Origin: Peronospora farinosa | Lineage: Eukaryota; Oomycota; Peronosporomycetes; Peronosporales; Peronosporaceae | DNA length: 64,000 bases | Assembly (NCBI GenBank): GCA_947646735.1 | Contig: CANTFK010000173.1 | Span: 212,138-276,137, forward strand | Reading direction: 5' to 3' | Shown: positions 20,359 through 28,672 of the stretch, in pieces | Numbering within the stretch: position 1 is the first letter of the stretch | Layout: each line of letters starts with the position of its first letter | Made by a program: the position numbers and the translations under genes | Notes under the pieces: generated by a model | Told to the model about the DNA's origin: nothing | Databases searched by the model: none | What the model saw: the letters and a program-made list of their open reading frames with translations, nothing else

Positions 20359-23300
20359 GCTGGCCTTCGGTCAAAGATAAATGTTGAACGTAAAAGTATC
20401 ATGACAGTACTAATAATACTAGTTCTTGCTAAATGATAATTTGTGTGGACTGCGTTGCGGCTCGGTAATGATCCCATCTTTTTCATGAGGTGCCACTGGA
20501 CATTACCATGGTATCCCATGCTCTCCATACCGACACTTCCAAGACGATTGTTCGGCGCGCTTTCGCTACTACTTGTTGCATCTTCGTGGCCGACAAAGCC
20601 AGTGAGTAGGTAAATTTTCCCCGATTGCATCCCATAATTAAATTTACCGGTACGATCTCCCGTTCGCTACGCATATTTATAACAGAGATCATGTGTTCGA
20701 AACTACCAATTCCATTCAAAGGCTCTAAAATGATGATATCGACTATCGCTTCAAGCTGCCAAGTCTCAACCAGCGATTTTCCAGCGTCTTCTTTTTTACT
20801 TGTGCTTCCAGGATATTGGGGATTCACACGAAATTTTGCCGCAATTGGCCACGTTCAAATAGCCATCATCTTTGACAATTACACGGCACTTCACAGCGCG
20901 TTTGGAATCAAGTTTTTTCGTTTCAACGACATTTACACTTCCCTATATCTTCCTTCAGATCATATGGTGGCAAAAATGGACCAAGCTCTGTTGTAAGTAT
21001 GTTTTACAGCTTCCGTAGTAAACTTTTCGGAATATGATTTAAGTTTGTATGAATCTTAACTTTCTTTTTTATAAGCTTTCGAGCGATTACTACAAGGTAT
21101 CTGCACTTCCACCATAATGACAATTTAGCTGTGCCTCAAAGTAAATGCCGTTTACACCGGCACGAACGATGCAGTGCCATTCTCATGCCCTCAAGCCTTT
21201 CATGGCAACCAGGAATAATTTAAATAAGACGTAGGTAACCTCAACAGGCTTTGAAAATGTGGACGTGCATAAAGCAAAAGACAATGTTGCATAGTACGTC
21301 GACAATTTACAGAAATTGACACATTCAAGACGGCTTCATACACCTCAAATACATTTTGGAGCATCTCAAGGATGGCGGACGCTCCACGTCTGAAGCGTTT
21401 CACTCGGAGACGTGGAAGATTATACGGCTGTGCTCATCATATTGCATTTTAATTCGAATCTTAGTTATCATCTAGTGCCTTTTAGAATCATGACTCGGAC
21501 AGTCCAAAAAGGTAGAGAGGCATTACTGAACACTGCACGACGAAACGAAGCTGCTCATACACTCGTCAACCTGGCACAATAATATAGCGGCGAATTTGTT
21601 ATCACAGCAGTGGGACCACTCACCTTGCACTGGCAATTCTGCTAGATATATCCCTAATCTCCTCCGTCACCGCTTTCGTGGCGAGCTGTTCGGGCAAGCA
21701 CTTTAATGCACAAAAAGTAATACTGCAAAAGAAAGAAGCGTGTGCTCGGAACCACCTCGCGTAGGAGATGGACAGTATTCCAAAGGTACGAAATGCTTCC
21801 TATATAATCTTTCATGCTAGCCTCAAGCTAATGCACTACCTATTAAAGATTAAAAATGTAGGTAACACTGGGAACGGAGTTGACAGCATAGTTCGATGTA
21901 GGCATGGTGATTGACTAGGATAAAAACGCTCGATGCGCGAAATGGCGCTCATGATGTGCATGGCTCAGGTGGTGTGGCGATTGGGGACGGTCGCGTTGAG
22001 CTTGACCACGATGTAAGCTGGCCACGATGTGGGCCGAGCACGATGTGGGCCGAATACATGGGTCTCGAGGGTGCTTCAAGGAAGTGATGTGGATGCGTCA
22101 AGTGCTTAAAGAACATTAATATCATAAATACTATTGTTTATGTGCCTTTTAAAAGTGTCAACAGCGAATTGACACCTTAAGCCTCCTGTAAACACGTAAA
22201 AAGAGGCACTGGTGTGCTGGAATGATTTTTTGTACGCAAAAGAAAACACCGGAAGCACAATTACCAAGCTAGTTTGCATCGAAGCTTGTTTGTAGCTAAA
22301 GAGTGATCAAGAGATCAAAATGAACGCCTACGATACAATTATGGGGCGTAACAGAAAGGTGCTATATTCGTCGGCGCTACAGCGAGTCACTTGCCTTCTC
22401 AATAGCCTAGAGTAAGCTACCATTGAGTCCCATGATGAATAGTGCTACTATTGTTTTAACCAGAAATCGTTTCTGTTCTACTAGAATATAATCGATAGCA
22501 TGTCGCTGGAACAATGCCCCGCCTACAAACTATTTAAAACAAACAATGCCGCTCTTAGACTAGCTGCAGCACACTGAGTCTTCTACATTCGGACGGATAT
22601 CCGTAATGAAAATGTCCGAGAAAGCGTTCGTGGATTTTCCAAATTAACGTCTTTCTCGCAAGTAAGGCTTGGTGTGCAGCCTCGTTATACTTTCTCCGCA
22701 CAAAATACCCGATCGCAAGCTTCTGGCGTACACTATTTGTAGTCGGTCGCTCTAATAAATAGAATGATCATAAATATAGTTGAATACAGAAGTGGTCGAA
22801 TTAAATTTGGACTTTGGTCCTGTTCTATTTAGTCGTGACCATAAATTCAATTTTATCAGGAATGTCACCGGACTGTCGTGCGAATGATCCCCCAGTAAAT
22901 CGAATTTATAACTTCTAAGTTGACGCTAATGTCAAACTTTAAAAGTCAAGGGACAAAATTTCCGTAACACTTTGCAACCTTGTTAATCTACTGCTTCAGC
23001 CCGTGTCCAGCAAGATGGACTGTGTAAGAACCTCAGCATCAAATTGTTTCCAATAGAGCTTGCTTCCACTTTTTATCACAAGATTAATCAAGAACAACTT
23101 TCTATAGGATCATTAAGGATCCTATTCGACACAAAAGTCTCTAAAAAATGTACTTCTCTTCAATATGAGAGACCACGCTGCAACAACACTTCAAAAAGAT
23201 TCTTCACAAAGTTTATCGTTAATCTGTGGCTGGGCCTTTATCAAGGCATTCCTTTTTTCTTTTTAATAAGAAGCTTAAAAAGCTGACGTCAACAAATACG

Positions 23301-23591
23301 AAAACGCAGATCTAAATCTAGGGCTCTAAGGTAGTTTTAACCAATACTAACGGCTTAAATGCCGCGGCCATGTATGGTCCAGTTGAAATGTTCTTTTCGC
23401 CTTACTCACTAAGTACGAACTGGACCCACATGGGTTTAGGGTGCTCCTTCTTTCCAGTTTATTTTGGGCTGTAAAATGAAATGGTCATCTCCAAAAGGAA
23501 AAATTAGAGAAAACATTTATCATTTTTTGGGGTGGAAAATAAGTAAACGGAGCGACACTAAAGCACGTATTCGCTTTTTGATAGTGTAGCG
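20359..23591. other. Gene-poor tract of 3.2 kb
   Basis: No supported gene. Opposite-strand open frames at 20483-20827 (minus) and 20625-20996 (plus) overlap and have no recognisable domain. At about 22010-22060 there are three near-copies of a CACGATGTGGGCCGA unit. The rest is AT-rich with no motif I can name. Confidence 0.45.
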
Positions 23592-23638
23592 AAGGTTTTT
23601 TTCTCTTATTTCGCTACTTTCTTCCACTTTGAAACAAT

Positions 23639-24118
23639 ATGCAGCAAGAACGAGAGAGTGCCGAGTTGTGTCTAAATGGCTGCGGCTTCTTTGGTGTTCC
23701 AGGCAGCGGCGGGATGTGCTCTGTGTGCTGGAAAAAGACCATGTCAGATCGTCAAGCGACGACGACGACGACGACAGTGGCGTCTCCTCACTCGGAAGAG
23801 ACAAAAGCAGATGATGTGGCCTCGTGCCAGTCGATTACGTCTTCTATTGAGACGACGAAGAGCAACATTATGTTGTTGGAGAAGGAGACGGAGAAACCTG
23901 CAGAGAAACCGGTACAAAAGAACAAGAAGCGTTGCTGGGAGTGCAAGAAGAAGGTGGGGCTTACTGCCATCGAGTGTCGCTGTGGCTATGTATTCTGTGG
24001 TAGCCATCGGTTTGAGGACCAGCACGAGTGCAGCTTTGATTTCAAGACGGCAGACCGCGTCGAATTGGCGCGTCGTAACACTGGAGGTGGTGCCTTTAGC
24101 AAATTGGAGAAGCTGTAA
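23639..24118 (+). CDS. A20/AN1 zinc-finger protein, left copy (159 aa)
   Basis: Residues 8-33 form an A20 finger (LCLNGCGFFGVPGSGGMCSVCW), and residues 100-140 an AN1 finger (CWECKKKVGLTAIECRCGYVFCGSHRFEDQHEC). The two are joined by a Thr/Ser/Glu-rich linker. This is the architecture of ZFAND5/6 and plant stress-associated proteins, which bind ubiquitin and act in stress responses and protein turnover. The length fits the family, there is no intron, and the ATG is well placed. It is a near-identical twin of the gene at 28149-28625, differing by one extra Thr in a Thr run (ACG repeat) and two substitutions (Met/Thr and Thr/Pro). The duplication is recent or kept alike by gene conversion. Confidence 0.93.
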   Translation: MQQERESAELCLNGCGFFGVPGSGGMCSVCWKKTMSDRQATTTTTTVASPHSEETKADDVASCQSITSSIETTKSNIMLLEKETEKPAEKPVQKNKKRCWECKKKVGLTAIECRCGYVFCGSHRFEDQHECSFDFKTADRVELARRNTGGGAFSKLEKL

Positions 24119-24683
24119 GCTATTGGTTTGATATGGTCCGGCTTAGTAGATTGGTACCATAGACGGACTGGTGGATGTGGCGATGGGTCGCGATGAGTCA
24201 AGTGCTGGCTTTGCGAGCGTTGCTGAATCATTTGATTGAATGAAACGACGAGTGCGTGAGATGAAGGAAGAGAGGACGTGCTGAGAGCGGTGACAGTGCG
24301 GTAATAATCGTGATGTTAGAACGAAGATGAAGACCGAGTCATGAGGCATTGCAGCAACAATTTCCCAGAGAATCAAACTTGTCGCCATTTTTTCACTTTA
24401 TGCAATTTGTGTCTTAGGTACCTGAATTTGATTCACTTTTATTTTAGTCACACCATACATGTGAGAGCAGCTATAGTTGCTCTACTGAATTAAGCGGGAC
24501 TGGCGGGTTATACATTGTAAAATACGGGTTCGACGAGGTCAAATGAAATAATACGCATTTCTTAAAATTCGCCAGTTAAGCAACCCGAAACATAAACAAC
24601 GGAATGATTGTAGCTGGTAAAAACTTTTACGTTTGAGATTTTTTTGGTGCTGGGTCAAATCCAATTAATTCTCCTATCGTCCA

Positions 24684-24918
24684 CTACTCTTTAATAAGGA
24701 TATAGACGGCATGAATGATGCCAGGAATATAGCTATAGCAACACACATAGTTAATACATGGCACAAACCACCCACTTTCGTTGTACAACGTACCCTAGTA
24801 AAGTGAGTAGGCAGTTAATGGCAAAGTCCTTATTACAACCCACTTGGAAGAACACACCAAGTGGTGGCAGTAAAATCGAGCAAATCAGACGTGGACAATC
24901 TCCCCAAGTAATCGCCAT
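24684..24918 (-). CDS. PMP3/UPF0057-type small membrane protein, left copy, one intron (57 aa)
   Basis: The gene starts at ATG 24918 (MAITWGDCPRLICSILLPPL) and has a 61-bp intron at 24733-24793 (GTACGT..ATAG). Exon 2 completes the family signature (LLGY/IPGIIHAVYIL) and ends at TAG 24684-24686. Without splicing the frame runs on and loses the conserved end. PMP3 proteins are two-helix plasma-membrane proteolipids; yeast Pmp3 affects membrane potential and salt tolerance. Both TM segments, the PPLGVF turn and the PGIIHA motif are present. It is the inverted twin of 27349-27583, convergent with the A20/AN1 gene of the same arm. Confidence 0.88.
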
Positions 24919-25158
24919 GGCTTTGAATGTTTTAATGTGACTTGACACGTAGAAGACCACTTTTATAATAATCTCTACATAATCTCAATAGATAAAAAAA
25001 ATGATGGGAATTCCATCCGAGACGCGACGCAAGAATCCTCCATTTTATTGCTTCAACTTGTTCAAAATCTGTATCTTCTAGATTTTTTATCGTTCTAATA
25101 CTGTAGCTCCAGATCTCAAGCATGTTTTGTACCAATCAAATCTGATTATCATCCGACC

Positions 25159-25275
25159 ATGACAGACCAAGAGCTAGCAGTGACCTGCATGAACATCTGC
25201 CTAAATGCTGAACGTCAACTACTTGCTCGTACTTCTCAGAAGCGCCATCACACAAATTGAACCTTCGCGTGGCTA
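25159..25275 (+). pseudogene. CobW GTPase 5' fragment lacking the P-loop
   Basis: The first 29 codons of the intact CobW gene (MTDQELAVT..NAERQLLARTSQKR) are repeated here with a few substitutions. The copy then jumps over about 70 bp that encode CIPVTIVTGFLGAGKTSLLQ (the Walker A GTP-binding loop), leaves about 5 bp of filler, and resumes at CACAAATTGAACCTTCGCGTGGCT before homology ends. A stop follows at once (after HHTN). This marks the inner end of the inverted duplication. Confidence 0.85.
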
Positions 25276-25503
25276 GACAATCAATCACATGCAACTTGAA
25301 TAGTCCATGGACTTTCTTCGTCAGCGTTCGATATTAACAACTGCTACGTTTGTTTTTTAGCGTTGTATTATATGAGCCTTAATCAGATATTTGTACCTAC
25401 AAAAAAGTCACGTTAGTAACAATATGTTGTATGCAACTGCTTACGCTGCAACAAAGCAATAACAAGATCAGTTGAAGCTGTTGTCGTGTATGCAAATTGC
25501 CTC
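25276..25503. other. Spacer between CobW fragment and CobW 3' end
   Basis: No gene seen; presumed 3' flank of the CobW gene. Confidence 0.5.
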
Positions 25504-27108
25504 TTAAAATCCGCAGAGACATCCGGCAATTTTCTTTCTGACCTCGTTAATGATCAGCTCTGCAGAGGTATTGAGCTCTTTCCACATGCTCAAAACTGAC
25601 GCAGCGCCAACGGTGGATGCAACAGCGTACACTTGCTGTTCGTCAATGTCGTTTGGGCTCAAATTAGAGGCATAAAGCAGCAGAGAGCCACCCCCTGAGG
25701 CATTCACGTCTCGGACCAGTTGCTTGGTTAACTCATTCGCGTCCACATGATGGTGATGGCGAAACATCGTCTCGTTCAATGTCGACGCAGGACACACCAG
25801 ACGAAATGCTACCACCGTAGCTTGCTTAGAGCATGCCAGTGTTTCGAAGAGCTCATTCGCTTCGAGCTTTGCTACAATTTCAGCACAAGTCGATTTATCT
25901 TCTCGTTTCAGCTGGTCCGTCGATCTTGACAAGCAAACTTGAAGGCTATCGAGAGCTTTGTCTTTATCAAAGCACTCTCCGACACTGTTGCTGCTGCCGC
26001 TGAAACCGATCACGACGAATTGCGTTTTTGGTGTTGATTGCCAAACACCAGTATTTTTAACCTCTAGTCGCCGCTTGCCGCTCAGCTGCACCACGAAGCG
26101 GTATTTTGGCAGCTCGGCAATGTACATGACTCCCTTAGCACGCAATGTCCCTTTAGGAAGATGATACTGAATCCACTGATGCACTGCAGCTAGTGGAATC
26201 GGTGTAATGCGCTCAAATGCCACCGACTCAAACGCCTGCGAAGGTGCCACATTACCACTTGACTCCGCTACTGATTCTCGCTTTACTCGTAGACGACTTG
26301 GCGCAGGCATTAAGGCACCATTCAACAGACTCAGCCCCGTGTTCCATTGACCTTGCACCTTTTCATGGCTCATGCCTCCATTGAATGCATCATCCGGCGG
26401 CGCGATATCGAGCACATGTGGCAAGTACACCCGACCATGGTCTGTCTCGTAGATTCGGGCACTGGGAGCATAGTGAACAATAACCTCTCGAGCAGCTTTG
26501 AGCTTGTCCTCATCCAGCAAGTCCACTTTGTTTAGCAGGACCACGTCCGCACACTGCAGCTGTCGAACAGCCACGGCGCATGGCTCAACGTCGTTAGCAG
26601 CATCTTGAGCCATTGCATCTCCATCCACTACAGTCACTACCGAATCCAGACGTGCGCGCGTCATTTTGCCAAATTTCTCCTGTACTATTGCCACCAACTG
26701 CGTTGGATCCATCGTCCCACTGGTCTCTATCACGAGGTAGTCCACATGATTTACAGCTGCTGCATCATCATCTTCATTGAGAACTTGCCACACAACGTCT
26801 TTGAATGCATGTAAACTAGTGTTAGCGTCGGCTCGAAGCTTAAAGAGTTTATTGTGATTGCCGTTAAATTGATTGGCCACCAGTAATGCGTCTATATTGA
26901 TAACAGCCAAGTCACTTACGGCACAAGCTACGCGAAGGTTCAATTTGTGCTGTAGAATATGCTGGAGTAACGACGTCTTGCCGGCACCGAGGAAACCAGT
27001 GACAATGGTTACAGGTATACAGCGCTTTTGAGAAGTACGAGCGAGTAGTTGACGTTCAGCATTTAGGTAGAGGTTCATGCGGGTCACTGCTAGCTCTTGG
27101 TCTGTCAT
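25504..27108 (-). CDS. CobW/COG0523-family GTPase, putative metallochaperone (534 aa)
   Basis: ATG at 27108. The N-terminal G domain shows Walker A VTGFLGAGKTSLLQ (residues 36-49), Walker B region DYLVIETSGTMDP, and base-recognition LLNKVDLLDE. The C-terminal half matches the CobW C-terminal domain layout (AVHQWIQYHLPKGTLRAKGVMYIAELP...RFVVQLSGKRRLEV) and carries an HHHH run near residue 450. COG0523 GTPases hand metals, mainly zinc or cobalt, to client proteins. The canonical C-x-C-C metal motif that normally follows the LVELSNG segment is absent: here KLFKL runs into RADANTSLHAFKD. It lies head-to-head with the right PMP3 gene (241 bp between starts). An inverted, P-loop-deleted fragment of its 5' end is at 25159. 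Confidence 0.88.
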   Translation of the reverse strand: MTDQELAVTRMNLYLNAERQLLARTSQKRCIPVTIVTGFLGAGKTSLLQHILQHKLNLRVACAVSDLAVINIDALLVANQFNGNHNKLFKLRADANTSLHAFKDVVWQVLNEDDDAAAVNHVDYLVIETSGTMDPTQLVAIVQEKFGKMTRARLDSVVTVVDGDAMAQDAANDVEPCAVAVRQLQCADVVLLNKVDLLDEDKLKAAREVIVHYAPSARIYETDHGRVYLPHVLDIAPPDDAFNGGMSHEKVQGQWNTGLSLLNGALMPAPSRLRVKRESVAESSGNVAPSQAFESVAFERITPIPLAAVHQWIQYHLPKGTLRAKGVMYIAELPKYRFVVQLSGKRRLEVKNTGVWQSTPKTQFVVIGFSGSSNSVGECFDKDKALDSLQVCLSRSTDQLKREDKSTCAEIVAKLEANELFETLACSKQATVVAFRLVCPASTLNETMFRHHHHVDANELTKQLVRDVNASGGGSLLLYASNLSPNDIDEQQVYAVASTVGAASVLSMWKELNTSAELIINEVRKKIAGCLCGF

Positions 27109-27348
27109 GGTCGGATGATAATCAGATTTGATTGGTACAAAACATGCTTGAGATCTGGAGCTACAGTATTAGAACGATAAAAAGTCTAGAAGATACAGAT
27201 TTTGAACAAGTTGAAGCAATAAAATGGAGGATTCTTGCGTCGCGTCTCGGATGGAATTCCCATCATTTTTTTTATCTATTGAGATTGCGTAGAGATTATT
27301 ATAAAAGTGGTCTTCTACGTGTCAAGTCACTTTGAAACATTCAAAGCC
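27109..27348. promoter_or_regulatory. Divergent promoter region between CobW and PMP3-type genes
   Basis: These 240 bp separate two divergent start codons and are copied in the left arm upstream of the other PMP3-type gene. Both copies keep a 67-codon open frame (27132-27335; 24932-25135 on the minus strand) that ends 13 bp before the PMP3 ATG. It could be an upstream ORF but has no recognisable domain. Confidence 0.45.
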
Positions 27349-27583
27349 ATGGCGATTACTTGGGGAGACTGTCCACGTCTGATTTGCTCGATTTTGCTGC
27401 CACCACTCGGTGTGTTCTTCCAAGTGGGTTGTAATAAGGACTTTGCCATTAACTGCCTACTCACTTTACTAGGGTACGTTGTACAACGAAAGTGGGTGGT
27501 TTGTGCCATGTATTAACTATGTGTGTTGCTATAGCTATATTCCTGGCATCATTCATGCCGTCTATATCCTTATTAAAGAGTAG
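27349..27583 (+). CDS. PMP3/UPF0057-type small membrane protein, right copy, one intron (57 aa)
   Basis: Exon 1 is 27349-27473, the intron 27474-27534 (61 bp, GTACGT..GCTATAG, with a TATTAAC branch-point-like sequence) and exon 2 27535-27583. The spliced product reads MAITWGDCPRLICSILLPPL...LLGYIPGIIHAVYIL and ends IKE. The family signature spans the splice junction, which strongly supports the intron. It encodes a two-helix membrane proteolipid. It is shorter than 60 codons and split, so a simple frame search mispredicts its end as VVQRKWVVCAMY. It is identical in structure to the left copy. Confidence 0.88.
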
Positions 27584-28148
27584 TGGACGATAGGAGAATT
27601 AATTGGATTTGACCCAGCACCAAAAAAATCTCAAACGTAAAAGTTTTTACCAGCTACAATCATTCCATTGTTTATGTTTCGGGTTGCTTAACTGGCGAAT
27701 TTTAAGAAATGCGTATTATTTCATTTGACCTCGTCGAACCCGTATTTTACAATGTATAACCCGCCAGTCCCGTTTAATTCAGTAGAGCAACTATAGCTGC
27801 TCTCACATGTATGGTGTGACTAAAATAAAAGTGAATCAAATTCAGGTACCTAAGACACAAATTGCATTAAGTGAAAAAATGGCGACAAGTTCGATTCTCT
27901 GGGAAATTGTTGCTGCAATGCCTCATGACTCGGTCTTCATCTTCGTTCTAACATCACAATTATTACCGCACTGTCACCGCTCTCAGCACGTCCTCTCTTC
28001 CTTCATCTCACGCACTTGTCGTTTCATTCAATCAAATGATTCAGCAACGCTCGCAAAGCCAGCACTTGACTCATCGCAACCCATCGCCACATCCACCAGT
28101 CCGTCTATGGTACCAATCTACTAAGCCGGACCATATCAAGCCAATAGC

Positions 28149-28625
28149 TTACAGCTTCTCCAATTTGCTAAAGGCACCACCTCCAGGGTTACGACGCGCC
28201 AATTCGACGCGGTCTGCCGTCTTGAAATCAAAGCTGCACTCGTGCTGGTCCTCAAATCGATGGCTACCACAGAATACATAGCCACAGCGACACTCGATGG
28301 CAGTGAGCCCCACCTTCTTCTTGCACTCCCAGCAACGCTTCTTGTTCTTCTGTACCGGTTTCTCTGCAGGTTTCTCCGTCTCCTTCTCCAACAACGTAAT
28401 GTTGCTCTTCGTCGTCTCAATTGAAGACGTAATCGACTGGCACGAGGCCACATCATCTGCTTTCGTCTCTTCCGAGTGAGGAGACGCCACTGTCGTCGTC
28501 GTCGTCGCTTGACGATCTGACATGGTCTTTTTCCAGCACACAGAGCACATACCGCCGCTGCCTGGAACACCAAAGAAGCCGCAGCCATTTAGACACAACT
28601 CGGCACTCTCTCGTTCTTGCTGCAT
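28149..28625 (-). CDS. A20/AN1 zinc-finger protein, right copy (158 aa)
   Basis: Same architecture as the left copy: an A20 finger near the N-terminus (LCLNGCGFFGVPGSGGMCSVCW), a Thr/Ser/Glu-rich linker and a C-terminal AN1 finger (CWECKKKVGLTAIECRCGYVFC). It differs by one Thr fewer in the Thr run and by two residue changes (Thr for Met in the linker, Pro for Thr in the tail RRNPGGGAF). All zinc ligands are kept in both copies, so both are likely functional. Upstream sequence homologous to the left copy reaches only about 50 bp beyond the start, so the two may be driven by different distal promoter sequence. Confidence 0.93.
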   Translation of the reverse strand: MQQERESAELCLNGCGFFGVPGSGGMCSVCWKKTMSDRQATTTTTVASPHSEETKADDVASCQSITSSIETTKSNITLLEKETEKPAEKPVQKNKKRCWECKKKVGLTAIECRCGYVFCGSHRFEDQHECSFDFKTADRVELARRNPGGGAFSKLEKL

Positions 28626-28672
28626 ATTGTCTCAAAGTGGAAGAAAGTAACGAAATAAGAGAAAAAACAGTC

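Larger units (their letters stand above)
23592..25275 (+). repeat. Left arm of a large inverted duplication
   Basis: This segment is repeated, reverse-complemented, at 26930-28672. Positions p in one arm and about 52267 minus p in the other correspond over most of the length. Visible differences are few: a 3-bp indel in an ACG repeat, scattered single bases, and a gap of about 70 bp inside the CobW fragment near the inner end. The arm carries an A20/AN1 gene and a PMP3-type gene. Confidence 0.92.
26930..28672 (-). repeat. Right arm of the large inverted duplication
   Basis: Reverse complement of 23592-25275. It includes the first about 60 codons of the intact CobW gene, the intergenic region, the PMP3-type gene and the A20/AN1 gene with its upstream region. 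Homology fades just beyond the A20/AN1 start codon (about 50 bp of 5' flank). The spacer between arms is about 1.65 kb. Confidence 0.92.

Noticed and set aside
20483..20996. Overlapping frames on both strands (114 aa minus, 123 aa plus)
   Set aside because: Neither has a recognisable domain, signal peptide or clear start; both look like chance open frames in decayed DNA.
24143..24388. 81-codon minus-strand frame over the 3' side of the left A20/AN1 gene (and its twin at 27807-28124, plus strand)
   Set aside because: It appears twice only because it lies in the inverted duplication; no domain, and Ser/His/Pro-rich composition typical of an antisense frame.
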